From NCBI GenBank assembly GCA_030272585.1, contig BSYQ01000001.1, positions 10,183,001 through 10,247,000 of the forward strand: a DNA stretch of 64,000 nucleotides. Reading direction: 5' to 3'. Position 1 is the stretch's first letter, and each line of letters opens with the position of its first letter. This DNA is from Bryopsis sp. KO-2023 (Eukaryota > Chlorophyta > Ulvophyceae > Bryopsidales > Bryopsidaceae). A program made the translations under genes and the position numbers. The notes below the pieces were generated by a model that saw nothing but the letters and a program-made list of their open reading frames with translations, did no database searches and was not told where the DNA came from. This document shows positions 54,401 to 64,000 of this stretch, one piece after another.

Positions 54401-55750
54401 TCAAGAAGCAACTCTGTGAAACGTTCCACTTTAGAAGGGGCCAATAACCAACAAAAGAAAAATAGGCTAGTTCCTAGATTGATGAGCAAGACTGGTGGAC
54501 TGGGTAGAAATATTGCCATAGGTACAGATAACAGTTTTCGTTCTCCTGCCCCAGTGTTTCCCTAACGAGCTAGTTAACTCGAGTTGGAAAGAAAACTAGA
54601 ACTGGTGTGAAGCGAAAATAAGCTGCCACTCCAAAACAAAGAAACGATGGATTGTGTCCAAACGCAACGCGTTGGCAGTAAGGGCCAATCCATTATTGTG
54701 GCATGCCGTCGAGAAACCAATCAGATTGCTTTCATCGAGGAGCAGGTCCAAACGTTTGGGTTGGTGGGACCCAACCGGAACGAAGCCGAGTTACGTATTA
54801 TTCACGAGGGGCTGCGGTGGTCCCTCCAAATCATCTTAAATCGTGACACACCGTCAGGTTGGCGGTGGTCAACCCACCACCAAACAATCAAAACAGACAT
54901 GATCACAGGAGATGATGCCGCCCGCCGGAAGCAATACAACATGCACAGGAAAGAAAAAAAACACAACGAATCGACAACAACAGGCCCCCACCACTACCAA
55001 GAAACAAGATGTCCCTATCGCAAAGGAAAATTTCAAACATGTCACCAAACTATGACAAATGCTAGTCACGTCCAGCAGGCCGTCCAATAACCAATGACCG
55101 TCCAGGGCTGGGCGCCACCACAAATGGTGGATGATATTTGCTCTCAAACACGATGTATCTTTTTACGTGGGGCTGGCGACCACCTCGTCGTCTACCGTCG
55201 GAAAGCTTTCGATATGATATGTTGAAGGGTTGATATGTTGTACGAGCCATTCGCCGTGCCGAAGTCTTCTCCCTGTGGTTCCAATGATAAATCATGTGAT
55301 ATGACGTTGTCTAAGATCAAATGCTTACTCCAGAATCAATGTTCCGCTATCTTGGAGGTGCTGGGGTTGTCGGCAACCATTCTCGTTGAGCAATCCGTGG
55401 CTGGACAGAATAACGGCATAGAGAGAGTGGCCAGCGGTTGTGCTCGAGACGGAACGAATCAAAATGAAAGGTGCGTGGCGGGCTGGGACATGTCGAATAG
55501 AGAGGCTTCAGTTTCATGGCGGAGCCAGGATCATTGGTGGAATCGTTGCCGAGGTCGCAGGGATGGTGTCGTTGGTGTTTTCCCGCCATTACACGCCTGC
55601 ATGTTCGCCCTTGGCAAGCATCTGTGCTGTTGGGGTTCGATTGGTGATCTATCCGCGGCGATTGGATCCATGCTTTCGTCATGCCGTCATGCTCTGCAGC
55701 AGTAGCTGCCCACGAATTGATCCGTAGTTGTCGCTCGCCCCGCTTGTGAA
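51470..55750. other. Long region without a confident gene
   Basis: Short ORFs only; the longest (54647-55090, +) has no recognisable similarity. Notable pieces are a three-copy tandem of TCGCATCAGG at 52090-52120, a TATA-like GAGTATAAATAT at about 52633, a B-box-like GGGTTCAATTCC near 52289, and alternating CTCTTAGG/CTCTTAGCG words at 53010-53340. The TATA box followed by a long non-coding leader could be a retroelement remnant, but no paired LTR was found. Confidence 0.4.
52090..52120. repeat. Short tandem repeat, three 10-bp units
   Basis: Three consecutive copies of (T/C)CGCATCAGG. Confidence 0.85.
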
Positions 55751-56167
55751 TTAGTCGTTGCGCGAGCTGTATTTGTAAGGAATCGCTTCTTCGGTGTCAA
55801 TGGGCGCTACGATTTCGGAAATTGATCGCGCGACATCATGCAGCTTCCGCGCGATTCGAATTCTCACTTGATTCAGCGCTCGCGCAGTCTCCCCAAAACG
55901 GCGAACGATGCAGTTATCCGCGCGCTGCACGCTGGGGCGCAGTGTCGGAAAAACGATATTTGTGCTGTGCCGCATCAGAAATGCGCTCCGGATCCCCTGC
56001 CCATCACAGTGACATTGGTGATAAGCAAAGGCGCCACGTTGCCCGCGAGCTGCGCCATACACTACCACGAGTTGCATCCAGTGGCACATGTTGATTGGGC
56101 ATCTGTGAAAACAAGAATTCAAGTGTGACGGGGCGGTTTTTTTATTCTTTTGCGTGGATTGGTGCAT
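55751..56167 (-). CDS. Hypothetical protein, possible single exon or last exon
   Basis: A minus-strand frame with coding-like composition in its C-terminal half: RPSVQRADNCIVRRFGETA, ALNQVRIRIARKLHDVARSI and SEIVAPIDTEEAIPYKYSS, then stop at 55751. The upstream half (from the ATG at 56167) looks less protein-like and may be intron. No family recognised. It diverges from the gene starting at 56218. Confidence 0.35.
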   Translation of the reverse strand: MHQSTQKNKKTAPSHLNSCFHRCPINMCHWMQLVVVYGAARGQRGAFAYHQCHCDGQGIRSAFLMRHSTNIVFPTLRPSVQRADNCIVRRFGETARALNQVRIRIARKLHDVARSISEIVAPIDTEEAIPYKYSSRND

Positions 56168-56217
56168 TAGGCGAACTGAAGCAAAGGCGGCTATTGAAGG
56201 TCAGTAAGGAAGGCGAC

Positions 56218-59039
56218 ATGCGCCTGGTCCCGTCCCCCGTCGTTCAGAAAGAAAACCAGATTTCGAAGACTGCACCATACAGACAAATTTTTGTGAGAAA
56301 ACGAGGTGAGAGTGTGTTTTATTGCGTATTAACCGTTCCCCCCCGCGCTTCTGAGAGTCGAAAAAAGGAAAGAAAAAAGAAAGATAGAAAACACACATAC
56401 ACACATAAACGTCCTCATGGCCACATGGCGTTGTACTTTTCGTTCGCGTCACGTGGAAGTCGACGGGATGAATTCTTTTCGAATCTCCTTTTCCTTTTTT
56501 TTTTCACCATCTCATTGTTTTGCTTGTGGCTTTGTCTCACGCGCGCGTGTATCCCGTATCCTTAGTCTATTATTTGTGCATTGCTCCTGTTTTCAGCAGA
56601 TCGGGATCAAATGAAGGTCCAAGTTTGCAATGGGAGCGTGAGAGTGACCCTGGAAAATGAAGGTTTCAGTTCTGCGCAAAGACGTAGGGTTCGTACCGAG
56701 GTGGATGAGGCAAAAGAAAAGGATAGATTTCAAAAGCCGCCAGGGCCTGCTCTCGTGTCGGACAACGACGAATCAAGCGTCCCTGAGGGCCATCCACTTA
56801 AACCTGCCGTCGCGTTACGGTCTCGTTGTGGAACCCGCGTCCGACATCCGCCCACGGCATCTTGGCTGCGGAAACGTCGCTTGCAACCGCACTCCGTTTT
56901 TCCGTTCGGCAAGGAATCCGTAAAATCGCCTGAAGGAGCCACGGCCATGCAAGGAAATTTGATAGAGCCTATGCCGAAACGGCGTCCGAGGAAAGCAACG
57001 AAGCCGCGTGGTGGGGTGAAAGTGGTGGAAGGGTTGGATGTGGGCTCAGCCATTTCAGGGTCGAACCACATTGATGTGACCAGTCTTTATGGTAGTGAGG
57101 GGTCCCATTCGGAAAGATCTTTTGCACCTCAAAGGAGCAGCGAAGACATGGAATCCATGCCCGACTCCAGCGATGGCTATGGACACTCGGTATCTGAAGC
57201 TGAAAAGAATGACACCGATTGCTGGGAGCCCAGCGAAACTGGCCACAATCGTGTGATAAAGAGAAGGAAGCTCTCCGAGCGAGAGTTGCACATGGCTTGC
57301 ATGAAGCGGAATACGATGTCCAGGTCCAGAAGGTATTTGGAGAAGAGCAGCTACAAGGATCAGATGAATCGGGGTGTGGTCAGATGCAGACTTCCACGTG
57401 ACAGCAGTCCAAAGCAGCAAACCCCCACTGGTTACCTCGAGAGGCACACCACCAGTGAAGATATTGTGCAGGAGGGTTTGATGGGGACAGCCCATGGAAG
57501 CGAGGATGGATGTGATGCTCCAAACGGTGTGACTAGACCGTGTGAGGATGTGGCTAGGCATCGCAGGTGGGAGAATGAAGAGGGTATGGAATCAGAACAA
57601 TTTGACACGATGGATGGGGGTGGCACGAGGGATCGCTGTGCGGTTAAGGAAGATCGGAATTCTGAAGAGTTGGATGCAGCTGAGACCTTTAAGGTCAACA
57701 CCGATGGGATGAGATGGTCCCCAGGCGGCTACAGAAATGAAGAAGGTGGGGACATTTGTGTGACACCCAAGCATTGCACCTTATTTCTATGCATGGATAG
57801 CAGATCAGTTCCATCACCAAGCAAGCTCCATCCTCTGGATACTCTGTGTGCATTACTCATTTCCTTGGGTAAATAGTCAAGCATTTATAACCCGGGAGTA
57901 AATTTTCTGGCCTGTTTACTCATTTCTCATTCTGGAGTTGGGTCATTGACCATTGTTTCAAGTCTTGAAGTGCTGCAATGTCTTGTCGCACAATGATAGG
58001 TCGAGTGGCGACCTTCTCGAAACTCAGTGATATCGTGGATCAAGTGATCCGAACATCGCAGAAGACATATCACAGTCGGCCACCCCCCCGCCTCGTTGTT
58101 CGAAGACTGCCTAGGGAGGAGAAGAATCTGAGTCCGACGCTCTACACTTCCCCAGTCCAATCCACACGGTCCAGCAAGGACACGTGCACCCCCATTGATT
58201 TATCACCGAGCATGTCAAACTCGAGACCTCGCTATGCCCACGCAAGAGTGCTGAATGTTGAAAGGGATGTCCCGCCGGTGATAACCACCAGTGCTTATCA
58301 GGACATAAGAGATTCTGGTGGGTCTGCATGGAGGAGCAATTATAATGTTGCTCGTCCAGTCGAGGTTATCAGGGGCCATGGGGATGTCCACCTTCCTGAA
58401 TGGAGTGACGCCAGGGGGGTTGCTAGAACCATTGTTCAAAATCCTATCAACTCCAGCCAGCATCGCCATGGGGTGTCCTGGTCTGACTACAGGCATCAAG
58501 ATTTGGGGCAACCCAGAGAGGAGGTCCAGATTTTGATCCCCAGCGATCGGGTGCGACGAATGAACATCGTCAAACCTGAAGAGGGCCCCTTGGTGCGCGA
58601 TAGCCAGGCGAAACTGAAAAAACAGCTGGTTGATTTGCTCAATCGACATGGGCTTTCGATGCCGGTGGGAGGAATTGGGGTGGGTTCCAATAGCAACCCC
58701 CCTCCGCCACCCCGGCCTTTGCCTAGTCTACCCACGAATCCAAACAATTCCTGGGGCCGTATCGGGGTGAATGTGGTGGGGGACAGTGAAATTCTTGTTC
58801 AGCATCAAGCAAGGGCTTTACCAGCACAGAAAGCTAGATATGCGTCTGCGAGGCCGTTGTCGAGGTTTTTGGGTGGTGGGGGGGATGGGGGCTCCGTCAA
58901 ATCTGCTGGTGCTCAGTCTTTTTATGTTAGGCTGGCTAATCAAGGGGATTTGGGGGGCTCCAATGGGGTGATGACTGATGGGGGTTCCATACCAGTAATG
59001 TTTCTTAAGAAACAGGGTTTGATGAGACTACGCAAGTAA
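56218..59039 (+). CDS. Unknown, largely disordered basic protein
   Basis: Exon 1 is 56218-56305 (MRLVPSPVVQKENQIS), joined in phase 1 to exon 2 at 56597 (ADRDQMKVQVCNG). Exon 2 is open to about 57850; its donor is uncertain (GTGTGC near 57846 keeps phase). Exon 3 is about 57965-59039, or the ATG at 57978 could start a separate gene. The protein is rich in Ser, Arg and Glu, with nuclear-signal-like clusters (PKRRPRKATKPRGG, VIKRRKLSERE) and a proline run (NPPPPPRPLPSLP) near the C-terminus. The piece AKLKKQLVDLLNRHGLSMP is a probable helix. No known domain. Nuclear location is inference. Confidence 0.5.
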
Positions 59040-59903
59040 CAAGAGTTAGTGCAAGTGACAAGGGGTTTGACGATCAAGGGCATGTGATATAGTTTTGGGC
59101 ATTCCTTTCTGTGCAAGAGGAAAAGAAAAATAAAAAGAAAAAAAAAGGATAGTCGATTATTTAATGAGGAGATATTTGATGGGGTGAATTGTTCTCTTTT
59201 TTTAATTTGCGTTTTTCTTAGTTTTCTTTTTTATACTTTTTTCTTCATCATGCAGGGGGCTTTTGTTCGGGGGCGGCGTTTCTCATAGCAGAAACAACAC
59301 CAGTTGTATTACTTTTTTTTATGGGTTTCTGGGGGGAGCTGATGGAATTTTTGTTAGGAGGGGGTGGGGTTGTTTGAAAAACTCTTGTGTAACATAGCAT
59401 GCCTGTCAGGCATTCCTAAGCTCCTAACATTCGTTGATGAAGTTTTCTGTCATATTGGTGAATAAATTGTGGTGGGTCCGAAGTCTTGAAAGGTGCTCCC
59501 TTTTTTGTTCATTTCCTTTAAATCATAAACAATCCAAATGGAGAGAGGGAGTATTGCGAATGGGGCTATTGGGAAATTCTGCAGCTGTTTGCAGGCGGTG
59601 CTCATCTTTGCACCCATTTGCACATTACAAGAAGATATATGTATGTATTTGTATGATATAGATATATTTATATTTATTTATATATTTATAGGGTATCATC
59701 AGTTGCGTAATAAATCTTGAGTATCCGACGACGACTTGGATGACAAAGACGTCACCTGTTTCGTCTTACAATGTTCAGGAGTGGAAGCTTCCACTACACT
59801 TCCACACTTCGATTTCTTGGGAGTTATCTACAGGCTCCAGTTGACGACATTGTAAAAACAACCCACAAAAGAAATCAATCCTGCCAAGTGAACGAAACCG
59901 ATC
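59040..59903. other. 3' flank and promoter region; no gene seen
   Basis: T-rich and A-rich stretches and a TATATTTATATTTATTTATATATTT-like tract near 59660-59690. Nothing coding. Confidence 0.45.
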
Positions 59904-60642
59904 ATGGCTGCCCAACAACCTCCTCTCCAATACGACCTCGAAACAGACGAAGAGCTCGAAACTAAGCTGTGTGAGAAGGGGCTCAAAGGTGAGGGTTCGG
60001 TGATGACGTCCTGACAAGAAATATCATCACATAATCGTCAATATATTGCGGGGGCGTCATTCCGACACAATTGTTGAGGGCGGGATGCAGAAGATAAAAT
60101 AAAAATTCCAACCTCGGCTTGAACATGCAGTGGTGGAGCTCTATTCTGAGTGGTGTGGGCCTTGCAAAAGCGTCATCCCCACTTTCAAAAAGATTCGATT
60201 AGATCAAGAAGATGAGTCAACTCTACAGTTCCTGACGGTGAGTGAGAAGAGCGTTGATTTTGCAATCGAAATTTCTGTTGATTTCCTTTCTTCTGGATGC
60301 AAAACATCTCTTCCCCCCCTGTGGCTGCGACCAGTAAAGCGGGCTTTTGGACGTTGTCTGTGAAATTGCTGAATAGAGATGTATCTGCAGGTTTGTGGCG
60401 ATAAATGTCAGTTCTTGGAGGCAGCTGCAGATCGCGGAGGGAATTCTGAACCACTGTTTCTGTTGTATCGAAATGGTGCATTGAAGCAAAAGGTGGAGGG
60501 AGCCAACACTCCATCCTTGAAGAATTTTATCATGGAGCTGACCCCCATGACTGCAGATGCAGATGAACTCGAGGTACACACCATTGAATCCCCTTCGCCC
60601 ATCAAGATGACCAGAACACAGTGTGAAGCTTTTGCTTCTTAA
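59904..60642 (+). CDS. Single-domain thioredoxin, flagellar dynein light-chain (LC3/LC5) type
   Basis: Three exons: 59904-59988, 60131-60237 and 60391-60642, with GTGAGG/CAG and GTGAGT/CAG introns in phase; 147 residues. The active site is WCGPCKSVIPTFKK with VVELYSEW before it, then CGDKCQFLEAAADRG, and the later strand PLFLLYRNGALKQKVEGA with its EGAN substrate loop. The N-terminus (AAQQPPLQYDLETDEELETK) and a C-terminal tail after the fold distinguish it from cytosolic thioredoxins. Similar proteins are the redox light chains of algal outer-arm dynein and NME9/TXNDC3 thioredoxin domains. The axonemal role is inferred, supported by the neighbouring SHIPPO gene. Confidence 0.8.
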
Positions 60643-61900
60643 GTTCAGAGATATGAGCAAAGCAAAGGAAGATCCGCTTATTGTGTTTGTGTCCCTGGAT
60701 GGGTTGGGTCGTGGTGCACCTGGTGAATAACCAAATTTGCATTTAAACTTGGTTGGATCAATTTGGTATGAAATCCAACCAAGCAAATTTTGCAATTCAA
60801 AAAAGGCCTTCTTGTGTGCCTTTTGCACAATGCATTGGGAAATGTGCGGTATCTTCTCCAGATTCATTTTTTTCCTAACGAGCAGGTAAAAACAGATATG
60901 TATCGTGGTTCCTGATTCTTCAATCTGGTGTGGTCAGGAAAACCCCTTGTATCTAGCAAGACGGGAGAGAGAGAAGGCAAAATAAGCTTGAACCATTATT
61001 TTCCTAGTGGGTGATTTATAGTAGGGATTCGATGGGGTGATGCTTGGAAAATGAAATAGAGCTGATTGAAAACGAAGCGATACAAATGAATCTTGGGAGT
61101 TGATCAATAGAAGTCAGGCACCACTATCGCATGTAATTCATCACAGAACACAACAAACCAAGGCTTTTCCACAGAAGAGTTGCATCCACCAAAACTCTTG
61201 GTTCGATGGTCCTTCCTTTGTTTTTCCGAAAAATGAATATCAAGAATGGTTCCTTTCTTGTTTTGTTCGTTTCAAAACAATTTCATTGATGTGCACTACA
61301 TCGTATATGATTTTATTCCCAGGCTCTGTCATGCCGTCATTGGTGTAAAATTCTCATTGTGAAGATGCACATGCATGTAATCATGAGATGACTAATCCAT
61401 GATGGATATGATGGATGTAGATTCATCACATCTCCAAAAAGTAGCAGAAAACGATGAAAATGCCAGACAGGCTCGGCGAGGACCCAACTCCCTCGGGAGT
61501 TTGGCACAGGATATTTATTCGTTGACCTTTTGACTCGCTTGGTTCGCCAGATTCGATAGGAAGAAAACTGTTTTGTTTTAGATTACCAACCCCTTCGCCC
61601 AGCGGCGCCGCCACAATTGATCTCATCGGGCAGGGGGGTTCTCGTGATGGCATTTTGCGCGAGGGCACGCAGGGACACATTCAGCATTGCACATCGAACT
61701 CCCAAGACGGTGGGGATCATGCATCTTTTCCGGAACATGAAATGGGCGAGAATAGACATGCAAAGCATGATGCACACGCACATCCAAATCGAATTGAATC
61801 GATTGCATAAAACGAAGATCATGCACGATTGTTGGTTGGACCTTGCTGTGAATGCAAAACGCACCGACAAAATGTGATCTCCAAGAACAAACGTGTCCTT
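60643..61900. other. Gap before the SHIPPO gene; no gene seen
   Basis: Short ORFs on both strands between 61583 and 61948 overlap each other and lack splice support. The first exon of the SHIPPO gene may begin in the right part. Confidence 0.35.
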
Positions 61901-61904
61901 CGTT

Positions 61905-64000
61905 AGATCAGATTTTGGAGGGTTTCGATAGCATGCATCTGGGTGCAAACAGGTGGGACCTGGAAGCTACATTGGACATCAATCGAGCAAGGCTAACAAT
62001 GGATTTGCACCATTCAATACATCATCTAACAGAGCACCCATCGAAGACACAAGGGTAAGGAGAAGAATTTTGAATTGACCCCAGATCCAGATTGATTGAT
62101 TGCTGAACTCTGTCCTGTCGGTGTATTGGTTTTCCCCTCGATTTTCTTCCTCTTTCTGAAACGGGGATGGCGAATCCCCATTAGAATTTGCTGAACCCTT
62201 TTGCTGTGCCTAGGAGAAACGAAACATTTTGAAGGAAAAGAAAAATCAGGAAATGAGGCTGTGTATCCTTATGACAAAACCAACGTCTAAGTGATTCATG
62301 GTACAAATTGACATTAAAATTGCATGGAATTTCTGTTTTAGTTTCTCCCTGGACCAGGATACTATGGCGATGAATCAAAGCCTCCGATTAGTTCCCCCTT
62401 TTTTCCACAACCCCGGGAAACTGGGGCCTTTGTGAGCACATCGTCCAGATTCCATGAAGACAAATCAACACAACTTCTCTCACCAGGGTGAGCCCCCCTC
62501 CCCTGTCCCCCAATTTGGCAAAAGTATATATATTCTTTCGATTTGATTTGCTGTACGCTGTCGTCCAAAATAGCCCAGCACATCTATGTGCAAATATATT
62601 GTTTGAATTCCAACAGCGCTTGTGGGAATAAGGCCAGGAACCTATAAGAATGGCAACAAGTGGATAAAGGACAAGCATCGGTACAAGATCGAGCCCCCAA
62701 AGCGAAGGGTGGATTTCCACAGGGTTGGTACAGTTCCCTCTGTGCCAGCAAGAAATCAGAGCTACGGGTAAACATGCATTGACTTTTTGCAACGACAATT
62801 CCCTGCAATGTTGCCATGACTATCATAGATACGTTGCTGAGTTTGTCTTTTGGATTTGTGCTGCTAGGTATGAGGAAGATGACTGCGGTTCCCTGATTAT
62901 GCAGCCCCCTCCCAGTGTCGGCCATACTGGTGTCAGGCAAGATGCAGTGGGTCCAGGGGACTACAAACCCAACATCAGTGCTGTCAAAACCACCAAAGTG
63001 GTGGATTTCGGTACCAGCAAGTCGAGAAGAACTGAGTTCAAAACACTGGACACCCCAGGGCCGGGAATGTACAATTTGAACGATACAGAACGGAAAGAAA
63101 ACCTGTTGGCGGCGATTGTTGAAGAAAACGCTACGTCCTGTTTTGTTTCGAGAACTAAAATGGGGCATCAAAAGGTGATCCATATAGATAATCGAAACAG
63201 CAATCAGGAATTTTTTCATTTCTAGATCTTGGACCGCCATGTCACCTCAACAGAAAGATGGAGGGATGCTAAAAACTGGTTGCATGAAAAAAATATCTTT
63301 TTTGTCTTTTTTCTAGACCTTGAAGGAGCACAATTACACCCCCGGTCCCGGCAGCTATAACCCGGAGAAAAGCACCACCAAGCATTCAAGGAGCATACCA
63401 ACCAACATGCAATTCTTTAATTCGACACAACACAGAAGTTTCCAGCAAGACCCCACAAAAATGCATGCCGTCCCTATGATATACAAAACGCCTGGACCGG
63501 GCACCTACGATCAAGTGGTTAAGAAACCATCAGCGACCAATGCAACTCCCAATCAACCGCAGCCCAAGGCTGGATTTAGTCAAACGGCTTCAAGATTTGA
63601 TGGCTCCGAAACTGCTGTTCCAGGACCAGGTGTGTGGCCAGATGCGACTCCAATCTTGGTTGAAAAATGAAATTCAAAAGAACATGTTTAAATCGCTTGG
63701 TCGATTATTGATTCAACAGGGAACTACGAAGTCAACACTCAAGTCGGCCTTGCAGCCAAACTGAAGAAGCAAGTGGTGAGCCGGGGAGGCGTGTTTGGAA
63801 GCTCTGGGACAAGGATCGAAGGAAATGTCTCGAAGGACGCCTTCTGCACACCGGGACCTGGCAACTATTCACCAGCAGGTGCTCTGAAGGGCATGGCTGA
63901 TGATCGGAAAACGACTCATTCCAGTTCAGTGTTTGTTTCTGCATCTGGCAGATTCAGGCCCCCAAAGGGGCCCACCCAAGTCGATTACTCTGATGTTGAA
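61905..64000 (+). CDS. Sperm-tail PG-rich repeat (SHIPPO/STPG) protein, 3' end outside window
   Basis: Exons: uncertain first exon(s) near 61905-62054; 62342-62487 (FLPGPGYYGDE); about 62617-62767 (GIRPGTYKNGNKW); 62868-63174 (VGPGDYKPN, DTPGPGMYNLND); 63317-63629 (YTPGPGSYNPEK, KTPGPGTYDQVV, AVPGPG); and 63720 to the window end (CTPGPGNYSPAG). At least six PGPG-x-Y motifs at irregular spacing define the family. Such proteins are found in or near axonemal microtubules, where many are microtubule inner proteins. The junction between the exons at 62487 and 62617 does not keep phase with the obvious GT-AG sites, so one boundary there is wrong or unusual. All later junctions agree. Confidence 0.82.

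Noticed and set aside
54647-55090. ORF of 147 codons (+) as a gene
   Set aside because: No similarity, no splice support, and its C-terminal half is low complexity. Left unannotated.

Overview
The window is nuclear DNA of a green-lineage eukaryote with many introns. Genes with plant-type homologs include a ROOT UVB SENSITIVE (DUF647) protein, an AP2/ERF transcription factor, a Tat-type thylakoid-lumen FKBP18, a plastid fibrillin and an At1g75140-type membrane protein. Near the right end are two proteins typical of flagellated cells: a one-domain thioredoxin of the dynein-light-chain kind and a PG-rich (SHIPPO) sperm-tail protein. Together they suggest a flagellated green alga, probably a streptophyte alga, rather than a seed plant. 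The species is inference only.

Layout. 1-2249: 3' part of a RUS gene (+). 3192-22854: a nested transposon complex of nearly 20 kb. 24266-26638: AP2/ERF gene (+). 29099-30512: unknown single-pass membrane protein (-). 31311-33578: FKBP18 (-), head-to-head with fibrillin (+, 34042-35386). 35931-39812: At1g75140-like protein (-), head-to-head with quinolinate phosphoribosyltransferase (+, 40086-41952). 42394-43998: folylpolyglutamate synthase (-), head-to-head with a polytopic membrane protein (+, 44129-45590). 46749-47973: enoyl-CoA isomerase (-). 48541-49149: a MITE. 49558-51469: unknown gene (-). 51500-55750: little recognisable. 56218-59039: unknown disordered protein (+). 59904-60642: thioredoxin (+). 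About 61.9 kb to the end: SHIPPO-repeat protein (+, cut by the window edge).

The complex can be resolved by target-site duplications (TSDs). The outer element, called B here, has LTRs, a gag-protease ORF with hydrophobic segments, two zinc knuckles, a canonical -1 frameshift site (A AAA AAC plus hairpin) and a pol with retrovirus-like reverse transcriptase. A Ty3/gypsy chromovirus, C (minus strand), sits in the protease (TSD AATAC). A small non-autonomous LTR element, D, sits at the 3' end of pol (TSD CCTGG). A second short LTR element, S, is fused to the 3' end.

Four families of non-autonomous DNA elements have invaded C: E1 (two copies), E2, E3 and E4. All five insertions have perfect 8-bp TSDs, short terminal inverted repeats and arms built of a family-specific short motif. 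All five have one core, or two inverted cores, resembling a tRNA gene with a B box, followed by a strong small hairpin. This looks like a set of hAT-type foldback MITEs built around tRNA-like cores. It is the most unusual feature of the window. Removing the insertions with one TSD copy each brings the interrupted reading frames back into register, so the nest is young.
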